A stretch of DNA of 64,000 nucleotides from Chlorokybus atmophyticus (GCA_009103225.1 RHPI01002533.1:654177-718176), one strand, 5' to 3'; shown: positions 29,297 to 43,382, numbered from the stretch's first letter. The notes: generated by a model from the sequence alone, not told the origin. Made by a program: numbers and translations.

Positions 29297-30345
29297 TCAC
29301 TCAAATTTGTCATTCGTCTGCGCCAGCGCATGGTGTGCTTTGTGCAGCTCGTCCACGGCTGCTGAGCGCTGCGCCTGCACCTGTTCTGCCAAGTGAGAGC
29401 TCATGCCGGTTAGGTCGCCAACCTGCTTGTTCGTGCGGTCGATGGCGTGTTCTAGGGTGTCCGTCGGGGAAGGCCCATGCATGCAAAGCTCGCGATACTC
29501 TTTTGCCTGCACGCACACAACCGCAATAAATCAAGGACAGGACATGTAACAAGCTGCCTCAGTTTGTTACATGTCCTGTCCTTGATTAGCTGTAATGGTG
29601 GGTGTCCAATCCATGTACGAGCATATGCACCGGATAGCATAACAAAGACAAACGTGCAGCATGCTTGCACAAACTCACACATACGCGCGCACGTTGAGTG
29701 ACCATCACTTGCACCAACATGTTGGCGCACATGCATAATGGAAATGTTACATGTAGGTCTACTCGGTCAACCACCTGCTGTACAAGAAGTTCGTCTGGTT
29801 CACGCTGTCCCTCCACCATCCGCAACTCGTCATCAGGCTGGAGCGAGTGCGGATCACCACCATGGCAGAACTGCAGCACCCGCACATGAGTGCATGCCCG
29901 CATGTGAGGATCAACACTCGAACACAGCAGCAGCAGCAGCAAAAGCATTAACAGCCTCAACCTGGATCTTTTTGCGCTCGCGTATGGTATGCAAGAGGTT
30001 ATTCCGCAATTCCTCCTTTCTGGCTTCCGTTCCATCCTGAAACATATCACGCAAAGAAGCGTCCCTGCATGCTGCTGTTCAAAGCTGGCACAGAGCATGG
30101 AGCGAGAGAGAGGCTTCCGTGCATGCATGAAAACTTACGACGAGCGACCCAGTCATCACCTCTTCACGGTGCTCGTCGTCGCCTTCGTGAGACTTGTCTT
30201 TCCCTTCCTCCGCCTCCGCCTCCGTCTTTTTCTCAAGCTGCTGGTCTCGCACCGCTTCCTCATGCACGATCTGGTGGGCTTCGGTAACGGCTGCGTCGCC
30301 GGAGGCCTTCTCCCCGCTCTCGTGCCGCAACTGACCTTCCTCCAT
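29297..30345 (-). CDS. Small acidic coiled-coil protein, unknown function
   Basis: Four minus-strand exons (30345-30139, 30036-29962, 29870-29775, 29506-29297) give 195 aa, all in phase with good splice sites. The N-terminal third is Glu/Lys/Asp-rich (EKKTEAEAEEGKDKSHEGDD). It is followed by ARKEELRNNLLHTIRERKKI, a middle block LRMVEGQREPDELLVQQ and a C-terminal helix LAEQVQAQRSAAVDELHKA ending NDKFE. No domain was recognised. An in-frame ATG at 30525 would add a Lys-Leu repeat segment encoded by an AAGCTT/GAGCTT hexamer repeat, so the later ATG is preferred. The intron between exons 3 and 4 contains a perfect 24-bp hairpin. Confidence 0.6.
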
Positions 30346-30653
30346 GATCACTGTCACTGTCACTGTCAACGACCCAGCCACACAGCAGCTTGAGCTCAAG
30401 CTTGAGCTTGAACTTGCGCTGGAACTGGCCTGTGGCTTGAGGTCGAGCTTGCGCTGACGTTTGAGCTGAAGCTTGAGCTTGAGCTGAAGCTTGGCTGCTA
30501 CTGACACCAAACCTCTCTCAGCCAACTCCTGGTCAGCAAGATCAGTCTACTCCGCCGCCTCCGCCGGGATAGCGCTACTTGGAGCGTTTGGTCTGCTTGT
30601 TGTCGTCCTGTTGGTGGTGGTCCGGGTGGTTGTGGATCTTGGTGGTTTCGTGG
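30346..30653. repeat. Divergent spacer with degenerate GAGCTT/AAGCTT repeat
   Basis: The 308-bp spacer between two divergent models is dominated at 30388-30495 by degenerate GAGCTT/AAGCTT hexamers. A short CTGTCA repeat lies at about 30350-30368. No telo-box is seen. It may contain unresolved 5' exons of either neighbour. Confidence 0.5.
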
Positions 30654-31925
30654 ATGGCTTCGGGGTCGGCGTCCAAGGGTGACGTGTCCACAGCCTCGTA
30701 CTGGAGGAGGCTGTGGGTGAGGCGGAAGGTGGCGCTCGGGGCGTGGTTCTTGTCGGGGGTATCCACGTCGCTGGCGCTGTCGCTGCTGCGGATCAGGCGA
30801 GAGGCGCGGGAGGCAAAGGAGGAGCTCACAGCCGCGCGACAGCAGCTCGCCACCGCCAGGGAGAAGGAGAAGGAGGCGCGGGACAAGTTGCTCCTCATGC
30901 GACAGGAGGTTAGCCAGGACATTGTCGTGGTGGTGGTGGTGGTGGTGGTGGTGGTGGTGGTGGTGGTCGTCGTGGTTATTGTCATCGTCGTCACAGCCAG
31001 CAGCAGTGTCGAACAGTTCTCTTACAATAAACACACACACAAAAACGGTGGCTTGGACCCAACAATACGCTCCACTCAACAAGCACATGCTTTCTGCTCA
31101 GTATGCAACACTTGCATGTGAGCAGAACGCATGCGCGTCAACATGCATACGATGCTCAAGGCACCCAAACGTGTTAACTGGCCTAAAAGTCGTTTCAGCT
31201 TGGCAATAACAACCATGCAACTATGCGAAAATCTGTTGAAAGCTTTCATGTTGCATGCGTATGATCGGCTACACTGCCCACTGGACAGTGCATGGTTTTG
31301 TGTGACTACTGACCAAACAGCACCAATACACATACATAAGCTAGCTGGCCTCTTGGTGCAGCTGCTCGAGGAGCTGCAGGGTGGGGGTGGAGGGCGCAGC
31401 GGGCGGCGCAGCGCAGCAAACGATAATTTGGAGCGGATTGTGCGCAAGTACGATAACGCCGTCACCGAATCGGCAAAGGCTAACGCAAACGCTAACAGCA
31501 AGGGTGAGTGCTTTGCCTGTGGAGTTTGCTCTGCTTGCATGCATGTGTGAAGTTGCAGTTGGTATGCTTGTTGTGTGCACACCGTGTCGAGATGCATCCC
31601 CCTCTCGCCAGCAAGCCGAGACACAACACGGCAAGTCCAGACGGTTGGTAAGCATGTGTTGCTTCTCAGCTTAGGAGAGATCTCGACACTGAGCATTGTG
31701 TGTCATATCTGCTGCAGTTACCCTTGTAATGCTGTTTCACGGTTCATTATTGCATATGCATAAGCCGCTTGAGGCGTATGCCATGCTCACAGTATGCCAT
31801 GCTCACACTGACATGTAATGCACTTCACGCACATGTGCGATATTGGAGATAGCTCATAAGCATCTTCAAGCCTGAACAATTGCATGGTTGCAGCAGCGGA
31901 GCACAAGGCCAAGGTGATGGTGTGA
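30654..31925 (+). CDS. Coiled-coil protein with one predicted TM, possibly BAP29/31-like
   Basis: Three exons can be joined in phase: 30654-30908, 31362-31503, 31897-31925; 141 aa. The first encodes a hydrophobic segment (LGAWFLSGVSTSLALSLLRI) running straight into a heptad-rich coiled coil (REAREAKEELTAARQQLATA). The second has LLEELQ, a Gly run and LERIVRKYDNAVTESAKA. The last ends AEHKAKVMV. A membrane helix followed by a cytosolic coiled coil is the layout of the C-terminal half of BAP29/BAP31 ER proteins, but sequence similarity is weak and the upstream membrane helices were not found in frame. A 5' exon is probably missing. Intron 1 begins with a GTG-triplet run (30928-30967). Confidence 0.4.
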
Positions 31926-32453
31926 GGGTTTCAGCCAGTAAAACCGATGGGATAGCGGTTCATCCCCATCAATCCATTTATCCTCAACTTGCTTATGGTT
32001 GACGCATGACGAATGGGTGAAATTCTCTATGTCAAGATCAAGCAATAGATGTTTGGATAGAATTGGGTGCAGAGGTTTGATAGCATAACACTGTCAAGGG
32101 AGTGGGGCTGTGCGGATGAATGTTGTAGTGGCTAGCATCAACGCAGTGAAGTTGCCCCTCACCCATCAAACACTGCAAAGATTGAGTCCATCCCCTCTTA
32201 TGCAAAGTGTATGTATCCCCCCCCTCGCCACCGATAATCACCTAATGAGTGCTGTCTTGGATCACCATCTGACTGGACCGTTTACCTCCACATAAGAGCT
32301 CCCTGCGCAGCTCCCGATCTCATCTGCACACGTCAGCAGACAGGAAACAGTGCCACCAGTTAACCACCAATGGCAATGCAGTGCTGCTACACAAAACCAC
32401 CAATACAGCCCCTGCAGCTCTAAAAATGGATTCTGACTTCTGCTACACCAGTA
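31926..32453. other. Convergent 3' intergenic region
   Basis: This 528-bp stretch lies between the 31925 stop (+) and the 32454 stop (-). Nothing beyond short unsupported frames was seen; it presumably carries both 3' UTRs. The last 100 bp contain CAACAA repeats, read in the minus frame as Cys codons. Confidence 0.5.
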
Positions 32454-33571
32454 CTACCATGAACAACAACAATAACAACAACTATGGGGTTTTTGCTTGC
32501 CTGAGGTTGGGTCGTCGCAGGTGCTGCGCGGGGGTCGCTCACACGTGCAAATGGGCTCCTGGCCCTCGGCGAAACAGTTGGACACGGGGCAGTCCGGCGT
32601 CGTGGGACACTCATACCCCACACATGGATCTGCACAATTCAAGAGTATATATGATTCACACTCTCACAGTGTCATACACGATGTGTATACACGGTGTATA
32701 AGAGCCCATCTTGCGCGCGTACACGCAAGATGTGCACACAAGCAGCGTGTACACATCTTGCGTGTATGCACGCAAGTTTACGCCTGAATGTTTGTACATA
32801 CCGTAGGCGTTGCAGTCGGAGGCCATGCGGAACAGCAACCATCCGGTCTCTTCAGGGCGCGAGTCGCACGCTACGCGGACGCGCACAAGCTTGCGGTCGA
32901 GGAGCTGTCGCGCCCCGCCGGCGTACGCGGCAGCCCCGCTCAGCACCCCGACGCCGCTACCGCCCACGCCAACCGCCTCCGCGAAAGGCCGACCACCGGT
33001 CACGGGACCCGCCACATCAAAGGACTTCTTGAACACCGTCGCGCAAGCGCCGCGGTTTGATTGCACCTAGGTGAGGATGATAAGTGGTGATGATGATGAT
33101 GATGATGATGATGATGGTCATGGTCATGGTCATGGTCATGGTCATGGTCATGGTCATGTGAGTACCTGAACAGCGGTTTCAACCATGCCAGCGAGGTGGC
33201 AGTCCGTAGCCACGGTTCCATCCCTGCGGTTCATGTTACTTGTCTTGTGTATTGATGTTGTGACGGTTGGGTTATCCGACTCATCTTACAACCAGCACAC
33301 AGTTCAATCTATCCCAACACGCCAGTAACTACACCACCAAACCATTTTGCACGCACATGTGGACGAGGGGGTTGTCGGCGGCGTTGACGTGGGCGAGCGC
33401 GTCCGCAGCGGCGGTACTGTCTGGCTGCGGGAGTGGGAAGCAGGGCGGCGGGCCCTGCAGGGAATGCGCGAAGCGAAGCGACTCGTGGAAGCCGTATGCG
33501 CAGTTCTGAGCGGAGGCGGGGGCGGGGGTGTGGATGATAAGGAGAAGGAGGCCGAGGGGGAGGAGGACCAT
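32454..33571 (-). CDS. Predicted secreted Cys-containing protein, unknown
   Basis: Four minus-strand exons: 33571-33357, 33223-33166, 33066-32802, 32629-32454; 237 aa, all phases consistent. A clear signal peptide (MVLLPLGLLLLIIHTPAPASA) is followed by ESLRFAHSLQGPP, TDCHLAGMVETAVQ, RGACATVFKKSFDVAGP, RKLVRVRVACDSRPEETGW and a Cys-rich end (DPCVGYECPTTPDCPVSNCF, CTCERPP). Paired Cys and the signal peptide suggest an extracellular or cell-surface protein. I do not recognise the family. The last 15 or so residues are encoded by CAACAA repeat sequence. A GC donor (gcaagc) after CCAACCTCAG would allow a different, longer 3' end, so the C-terminus is uncertain. Intron 2 holds GAT and GGTCAT repeats. 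Confidence 0.6.
33089..33158. repeat. Microsatellites (GAT)n and (GGTCAT)n in intron
   Basis: About eight GAT triplets are followed directly by about seven GGTCAT hexamers, inside intron 2 of the secreted-protein gene. They produce Asp-His-rich frames that are not coding. Confidence 0.85.
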
Positions 33572-34228
33572 TGCTGAGCAAAAGCAGGACAGAGTGTTTT
33601 GGGTTGGGTTAGCTTGTTGGGTTGCAATGCTTTGATACTACCAATGTTGCTGTGTAACATCGTGTTCATCAGCACTTAAACGCTGTGTGATTGAAAATAA
33701 GGGGTGTGAATGCGAGATCTTTGTAAACATGTGGCTGAGTTGTGGCAATGGTGAATGACGCCACTGCACGGGATTGAAGGCGTGGTTTGGCAACCATAAG
33801 CTTAAGGCGGTGCGATCGCGTACCAGAGCGCAAGGATGTCTCTGCAGACGTCGTCATCGTTCTCCTCATCGCCGCCTCCGCCGCCGCCCAGCTCGATTGT
33901 GCGGGAGCCACGTCGCCAAGGCTGCCCTTAGAGCTATTTTCTAACGTCTGTCACGTGGGACATTGGACATGGGCCTCCGCATACTGCTCCTCGAGTAGCT
34001 GCCCTGGTTGCCGCATACTGCCACATCAGACAAAAAGCCCTAACCCTAATCGGCGGCGGCGGGGCCGGCGGTGTGCGTGGCGTAGTCGTCGCCGGCGGGG
34101 GCCGGCGGGGCCGGCGAGACGTGGTTGGAGGAGGCGGGGTACAGTGCGCTACGTGAGGAGGTGCACCAAGTCCCTGATCCAGCCGTACAGGCTTGCAGTC
34201 TCTTAATCCTGCCTGATTGCTTGGCGTC
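33572..34228. promoter_or_regulatory. Bidirectional promoter, secreted protein / DFRP1, with telo-box
   Basis: This 657-bp spacer lies between divergent starts. An exact telo-box AACCCTAA lies at 34042-34049, overlapped by the variant AGCCCTAA at 34036-34043, about 180 bp upstream of the DFRP1 start. A GGCGG/GCCGG-rich segment (34050-34140) follows. This fits telo-box control of translation-related genes as known in plants. Confidence 0.6.
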
Positions 34229-36446
34229 ATGCCGCCCAAGAAGGTCCCTTCGGGCGTAGTCAAGGCGGAGCAAGCCAAAAAGCAGAAGGTATGTCAGTCC
34301 AAGTTGAGACAAAATGTCGATGTCCTAGTTGGCGCCAATTTGCCATTCTTGTGTGGGGTTCTGCGCCATGCATCGTCGCTGTAGATCAGTTCGGGGCATT
34401 GTCAGTAGCAAACATCGCAGCTAGGCGTCCCCTGCAGTCATTGGCGCTATCGAGCAGGGAAATAATGGCAACGGAGCAGTGTCGTCTCTGAGCTTTGGTG
34501 TTACAGGAGTGCTTACTGGCTTGATATCTTGTCAAATGTGGCCTCAATGAGCGCTTAGGTGTCAGCAATTGTTGTTCTTGAAGACCGCTGTTGTGGGAGC
34601 TCTGTAACTCAACGTTTTTGCACGCACACCTGTGCAGACTGTGGAAGACAAGACTTTCGGGTTGAAGAACAAAAACAAGAGCAAGACGGTGCAGAAGTAT
34701 GTGCAGAATCTGCAGTCGAGCGTGCAAGCGACGCAGAACAAGCGCAAGACGGAACTAGATCCGAAAGAAGCCTCTCGTAAGAAGAAGGAGGAGGAGGCCA
34801 AGCGACAGCTTGAACTGAACGAGCTGTTCAAGGTATCAGTGACTGCATGTTGGTTGACAGGTCTATTGAGTGGATTGATGACACACAGCAGTGGTGCAAT
34901 CTTTCTGCACGTGAGCACATGACATGATGAGGAATTTCATGCCATCGAACTGCAGAAGCAGTGCAGTCTTGTGCAACATGCATCTCTGTTGTGCAGCACT
35001 GCGTATCGCCTCTGCGCAACTGTATGCGTGGAGTTGTTGTCAACGCGTGTGACGTGTTGCCTTGACCGCGACTGTAGGTAGCAATTTCACAACCCAAGGC
35101 GCCGCCGGGCGTGGACCCCAAATCTATTCTGTGCGAGTACTATCGTCGCGGGCAGTGTACAAAAGGGTTCAAGTGCAAGTATTCACACGATCTGAATGTG
35201 GAGCGCAAGGGTGAGAAGATTGATCTGTACAGCGATCAACGAGACAAGGAACAGGATGATCCCATGACTGAGTGGGACCAGGTTGGTTTATGCGCTGGTT
35301 AGGCGTTGTCGGATTTATCCATGTACCCCGCAGACAATTGCGGCCTTGCAATCACTGATGACATGCTGTCTTCAAGGCCAAACTGGAGGAGGCAGTGGCA
35401 TCAAAGAGTAAAGAGTACAACCAAAATAAACCAACAGATATTATTTGCAAGCACTTCCTGGAATCAATTGAAAAGCGCCAGTATGGATGGTTCTGGGCTT
35501 GTCCAAATGGCGGAAAAGCGTGTCAGGTAGGCAGCCGATGTCGACCGCACATCATTAGTGCACGAGGCTTTTTGTGACTTTAAAGTGAACTGTGAAGCGC
35601 CTCACAAATCGCAACTTATTCCTGCTTCCTGTCCATCTGCAGTATCGACACGCGCTGCCTCCTGGCTATGTCTTGAAGTCGCAGCTAAAAGCACTTGCAG
35701 AAGAGAGTGGAATGAACACCAAGACTCTTGAAGAAGAGATCGAGGAGCAGAGGGGGAAGTTGGCCGCTTCGACGCCTGTCACAGATAGTGTGTTTTCTGA
35801 TTGGAAAAAGCGAAAGCTCGCTGAGAAGGAGCAGCAGAGAGAGCGTGAGCAGCTGGAAAGGGCAAAGGATAACCGGATGAGGTATGAGGTGCCAGGCCGC
35901 ATTGAGCTGCTCTTACACTGTGCTGGTTGACGCTGCCCCTGTAACAAGTGGTTACTAAGCGACTTGCTGCAGTGGGAGGGAGCTGTTCGAGATGGATGCA
36001 TCTGCTTTTGTTGATGATGAGGGTGCGGCGGATGCTTACACACGCGATGAAGACGCTGAGAGACATAGGCCAAGCACAACCACCAATGTAGGTTAAGCTG
36101 TTACTGCAGGCGGCTGGCTATTATTGATGAGCCTGTGTCTGGATTGCTTAATGAAGGCTTTCAGGGACTAACACCAGTTGTTATTGCAGGGATATCATTC
36201 TGAGGGTGAAGACGGCCGGCAAGCAGGTCCATCAAGTAGTCGAGTTGCCGAGGAGCTGAGCAATGCAGAAGATCTCTTTGCTGAGGTGTGCGCTGTGCCT
36301 TGCGCACATTCATCCTTGATATTCTTGGCTGGGTTGCTGACTCTGGTCATTTGCAGGACGATGACGAGCTCGACGAGGACGAGCTTGGGGCTGATGAACT
36401 GGAAGAGCTGGAGGCGCAGATGACTGCGGTGAAAGTTAGTGGTTGA
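34229..36446 (+). CDS. ZC3H15: DRG family regulatory protein 1 (ZC3H15/DFRP1, yeast Tma46)
   Basis: Partner that stabilises the developmentally regulated GTPase DRG1 and associates with ribosomes. Eight exons: 34229-34288, 34638-34832, 35078-35281, 35377-35526, 35643-35881, 35973-36087, 36190-36285, 36357-36446; 382 aa, all in phase (human about 426 aa). MPPKK start and a Lys-rich N-terminus (KTFGLKNKNKSKTVQKYVQN) come first. Then CCCH finger 1 (CEYYRRGQCTKGFKCKYSH) and finger 2 (CKHFLESIEKRQYGWFWACP, ending YRHALPPGY). The DFRP domain region has FSDWKKRKLAEKEQQ. The C-terminus is acidic (DDDELDEDELGADELEEL). A telo-box sits 180 bp upstream. Confidence 0.95.
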
Positions 36447-37390
36447 CCTTGCGTTGCAGGCACGCAGTTAGAAGCAATGGCTCTGTGTAATACAAGTCTT
36501 GTACAGCGCGACCTGCATTTCAGGTTACAGCTGGTTGGTCACCTTGGATCTGCATGCATGATGGTTCCAGCTGCACTCAATCCGGCTCAATTACAGGCGT
36601 CGCCCAGGTTCACCAAGGCTGTGACCCTGTGCGTTTAACTGTTGTATAACTGAATATATTGAAGTGACATACATTGCTTTTCTACATCTCATACATGCTC
36701 ACCTCACTAGGCAACAACACATACATGCGCCACATTGTGTGTATGTCAAAAATAGAGTAAAACTCTGGTGTTGTGCTATGCTATGCTGACGGCAAGCACT
36801 ATGTATGTACACGGCACTTTCCCAGCACAGTTGCAGTAAGACAAAACACCGCTGGTCCATCAGTGCGCTAGAGTGATCAGCTAAGGGCCTACTGCCATTA
36901 GATTACACGGCACTTTCCCAGCACAGTTGCAGTAAGACAAAACACTGCTGGTCCATTAGTGCGCTAGAGCGATCAGCTAAGGGCCTACTGCCATTAGCTA
37001 CCAATATAAACCACATACACCGACACTTGCACAAGCACCTAACACCATCACCATATAACCAACGCATGCGGGGTCGCCTCGACTCTCACACCGTGCCTCT
37101 CAGCGTGACGTCCTCTATCGTCATAGGCTTGGAGTGCAGGGGATCCCCAGTCGGGCATCGCCTCTATCGGTGCCTCGTTGCAACATCGCCCGCGCATGCG
37201 CCCACTGCAACGTGCACAACACTTTCTGGCAAAATAGTGTCACGAAGCCGCTCAACCTCCGCACTGGTAGCCTCAGACTATAAATCGCATTGCGCGCGCA
37301 GGCTAAGAACCTCCCTATGTAAGTTGTGGCTCAAGGTACCATGTGTCTATGCTATCGATGGGAATAGGGTGTCGCCAAGTGTTCGTGGTA
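36447..37390. other. Intergenic region left of transposon
   Basis: Contains the DFRP1 3' flank and a 96-bp-period direct repeat (listed separately). No gene is supported. The open frame at 37027-37407 lacks conserved features and runs into the transposon end. Confidence 0.5.
36809..36997. repeat. Tandem duplication, two copies of about 93 bp
   Basis: ACACGGCACTTTCCCAGCAC begins both copies (36809 and 36905, period 96). The copies differ at only a few positions (for example CCGCTGG against CTGCTGG and GAGTGATC against GAGCGATC). Both end near CTACTGCCATTAG. Confidence 0.9.
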
Positions 37391-37856
37391 CAGTCTTCCC
37401 CCGTTAAGAGACTTCGGTTCAAGAGAATAACCCCGTTAACATCATTACTTATAAAGAGACCAATCGTTATACGGGCAAATACCGCTGCCCAGGAGAATAT
37501 TCTCTTACGTGATAAGACTAGCTTTTTAGCCGTTAAAAGCCGGTGCTTATATTCTCTTATCGGGGTAGCAGCTGTCGCAAAGCGCACAAGCGCGCTTGTG
37601 CCTGGAAGCCGCCTCGCACTTGCAGAGCAGGCCCTGGAGGAGGCCCACGCGGCGGCGGCGGCGGCGGCGGCGGCGGGAGAAATAGGTGCAGAACGGTAGC
37701 GTTGCAAGCCCTGATGGGGGCGTAGTTAGATCAAGCTTGCGAGGCGCTTCTACTGAGGTGTGTGAGGTGTGCTCACATGTGCGTGTCGTTGTCGTATTGT
37801 GACTGTGCGCATATACTGAGGGTGTTCATGTTCATGTTCATGTCTGTTAGGGCATC

Positions 37857-39790
<1,934 letters not shown>

Positions 39791-40295
39791 AGTTGATTGT
39801 ACACGCATATGGGTGCATGCATGCATGTTTATGACGAAGTGTTCACATGGAGTTGTGTCGTAAATGATTGCGAGGAAGTTGTGCCGCCGCGCGTAACGGT
39901 GGCAGAGTGCATGAAGTTCTTAAATGGTTGACGCGTTCATCGCTACCAACGACTGCCCCATCTTCGAGCATCATCAAATCTATGACGCTGGGCGTCAAAA
40001 TCGCATACGGAGCTTCTTCACAGCGGGTGATACTGGGCATGAGGCTAGCACTTGTGGCACTGCCGATGAGCCCGTCATAGTAGAGTAGCGCTAGCATGCA
40101 TCACATGAACCAGTGATTGGTGATTGTAATGCATGTGTTTGTGTTGTTGATCTCACATCTGCATGGTGAATACTAGCACATAATGAGCAAGTGGTATGTG
40201 CGCACATTTATTAGCTTAGGCAAGCTAACAATATTAATATTAAATAAATATGCTCTCAACGGTAAGAGAGTATATATTCTCTTAAACACCGTGCG

Positions 40296-41018
40296 TATCG
40301 AGCTGACACTTCAGCACTTGATGATACAATTATGCTGTAATCAAATACGCAAAGCTTGATTAAGACACCTTATATGTGATCAGTCGACAACGGATTATGT
40401 GGGCACAGACATTTGCGGGAGGACATTCAGCAGTTGCAGTGATTATGTACAAGACACATGGTGGTGGCGTATGGTGTGGAGCAACAATGGGTTAATGGTG
40501 AATATTCATTATAACACATGGTTTGCTAGGGTACAACATGTATGATGCAGGATTTGAGTGCTAGTTGCTCGTTCATCATGTGTTCGCCTGGCAATGCTCC
40601 CGGGCGTGCTTTTTGTGATTGCTTGGGACTTGATGCATGTGATTCAATATGTTTTAGTGCCATATTTCGCTCCACTCGCATGTTAACCTGTTTCATAGCA
40701 TATGAAGCAAGCTCTATGCCGGACAATCTGCTTTCAACTCAAGTTTCACTGAGCAGGAGAGTGTACAGCTGTTGTGCAAAGCAATTGCACAACTGAACCG
40801 CTAGCTTGAAACTATGACTTTGCAATCTGCGTAGCTTACAGCCTAGTAGGGTAGATATACATAGCTATACAGTTTCTGTACAGGTGCTACAATACAGTGC
40901 AGCAGTAAGCAGCACTACTGGAGGTCAGATGCACGACCTTGACCGAGTTGCAGGTCGCGGATGACCAGACTCTGCGGAGACAAGTCTCAATCGACTTCAG
41001 AGGCAATGGCAGGAGGCC
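40296..41018. other. Intergenic region right of transposon
   Basis: This 723-bp stretch carries AT-rich sequence at its left and the presumed 3' UTR of the TRB gene at its right. Small open frames at 40526-40796 on both strands are not supported. Confidence 0.5.
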
Positions 41019-43382
41019 TCATGCTTGTGCTGTAGCTGGTTCCATGCTCAACTCCTGTTTCACGCTGCCAGGCATTCGCTTTTTTGGTGGTCTTGCTGCA
41101 GCCTCTATCAATTTGGCTTCGCGATCTGCGGCATCTGCGTCGGCGTCTTGCTTGACAGTGCCAGGGCGTTTCTTTGGTGGTCGAGCAGAAGCCTCAGCCA
41201 ACTTCGCATCTCGCGCGGTTTGCTCAGCATCTCTTGCTGCCCCCTCTTCTGCTGAACGCAGAGCAATGTCAGTTGCAAACTGGTCAACTAGAACTGCATT
41301 GGCGCAAAGAAGCAGCGTCACTACCACCTCACTGCAATAATTAGCCGCTTAATGTGTACAAGAGGACAAACAGACACCAGATTGCGTCCCATGGCTGAAC
41401 TGATCACGTTCACTGCAGGCTTGTGACACATGCATCACTCCATGTTTCTCACCTTCCTGGGCATGTGAGTACAAGCCACTTTTTGAGTCGCTGTCCTCTT
41501 CCGCACTGGGCTGACCTTGTGCATCAGCACTTTGCCCTCGTCCTCCCACACGACTCCGCCCACGGCCTGAGGAGCAACAAGAGACATGAGACCTTATGAC
41601 CACACATTCCTCATGGCTGCAGGAGCCACATCACAGGTCAGTTTCTAATGTAGACTATGACTGGCAGTGAGCATACCTGATCGTTGGCCCTTCACAGCAG
41701 CAGGAATAACCGCCACAGGATCCAGCTTACGCGACTTGCCCTGTGACGCGGAGCGTTTGGCCGTTGCATCGCGTTCATGTTTGCGGCGAACTGGCTCGCC
41801 CGCCCCAAGCTTGTACAAAGTCTTATTCTGGAAGCAAGCACTGTTAGGAGTGCATGTGACAAGTTGTGAAACACCTGCTACAACATCTCACCGCATGACT
41901 GACTTTGGTAAGCTTGCACTCGTCAGTCATCAACTTCAATCGCTGTGGAAGCTGCTTCCGTAGCTTTTGATCAACTTCATAGGTGTCCTGTGCACAGCAG
42001 ATAGTTCAGGAAACATTCCCAAGCACGGAAGTCACCAGGCACGTACCTCAATGTACTTGACAATGCTAGTAACCGAAGAACCGTTCTTCTCTTGCAATGC
42101 AAGCACTGCTGCCAGCGTCATTTCTTCATACCTAAGAGCAGAGACCACATGAGATAGACAAAATTGAGTCAAAGCAACTATGCGCCACGCATGACAACAA
42201 TCTTCCGCCTACGTAGTTGCTGGCAACTTGGCTGGTCGTTCTGGCTCTACAGTGCGATGCTCTGCTTCTGTGGTTTCCGCCATAAGCTGCTCCGGCACGC
42301 AAGTCTGCTCAATCACCGCCATGTGACTTGCATGCTCTGGTTCCATGTGTTCTTGTTCCAGGTGCTCGACATGCTGGACACCTTCCATCGGCTCTGCTGG
42401 TTCGAGGTGCTCTACATGCTCATGCCCCATATGTTCAATGTGTCCCAGATGTTCTCCTTGAAGATGTTCTTCTTCCTCGTGCTGCAAGTGCTCATGTGCC
42501 AACTCCTGCTCATGCTCGTGTTCTGCTTGGTGTGCAGCCTCGAGATCATCCGTGCCTTCCGTAGGCACCGGCATAGCTTCACCATCATTGGCAACCCACA
42601 CTGGGAAACACAGAGGCTTCGCATCAGCCCCAATGGCACTTGAGCAGAGGCACAACCCAAGTTGGATACCGCAATCACAACCGTCAACATTGGAGGCCGC
42701 ATTGGCACCTGTTGGCTCAGCTGGATAAGCATCGGTCATGGGGTCTCCAAGTGATATGACGCCAGTGTGCGCAGTGACCCCAAGAGCAGCAGCATCCTAA
42801 TTCAAAAACACAAAAGTGAGCAAGCTCGGCACAACGCATGTGCATGGTTAGAAGAGGGCAATGCCACATGCAAATGGTCACAACACGAAACACACCGGAA
42901 CAGCAGCAGCTGCCGCCAGTTGTTTCTTCGCCTTTGGCATCTTGGGTTTCTTAATCTTCCCTGGCCCCTTGAGCTTAGGAGTGCCCTCAATGCCCGCAGC
43001 AACGTTCATGTTGCGCCACTTGTCCTGCAGAGGAACTCCAGCAATGAGATGGACAACCTTCAACAAACAACAATTATAATCCTGCACAATCAACAAGACG
43101 CACCTTCAGGTCTACATTGGACCGCTCTGCCAAAGCGGGACCAAACTTGGGGTCCTTCTGTATAGCTCGCCATTTGCCAGGGCCATATTTTGCAACCCCC
43201 TGCAACAATGATGCTGTCAATTCCAGACTAACCCTAATGCATACTTAGCCTTGGCAGCAGTGAAAACGAACCTACATAGGTCAACCAATAGCAAATTGCA
43301 GCAAAGATTCACCGACCAAGGCTTTTACCTGACGGAGGGCAGACTCCTCCTCCGCAGTCCATTTGGACTTGGGGGCGCCCAT
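41019..43382 (-). CDS. Single-Myb-histone telomere-repeat-binding factor (TRB/SMH)
   Basis: Binds plant telomeric repeats and telo-boxes through its Myb domain. Nine minus-strand exons: 43382-43329, 43199-43104, 43024-42896, 42796-42213, 42131-42047, 41987-41892, 41827-41677, 41566-41453, 41347-41019; 545 aa with all phases closing. The N-terminal telobox Myb reads MGAPKSKWTAEEESALRQ, GVAKYGPGKWRAIQKDP, SNVDLKDKWRNMNV. The H1/H5 globular domain is in exons 5-7 (MTLAAVLALQEKNGSSVTSI, LRKQLPQRLKLMTDECKL). The C-terminal Ala/Glu coiled-coil stretch (RSAEEGAARDAEQTARDAKL) precedes two RPPKKR basic motifs. Exon 4 inserts about 195 residues between Myb and H1/H5, the second half very rich in His and Glu, which land-plant TRBs of about 300 aa lack. 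The exon 9 acceptor (taag) was chosen because only it keeps frame. Confidence 0.92.

Noticed and set aside
30575-31088. Minus-strand Thr/His-rich frames opposite the coiled-coil gene
   Set aside because: Produced by the GTG-triplet run and antisense to a heptad-patterned coding exon.
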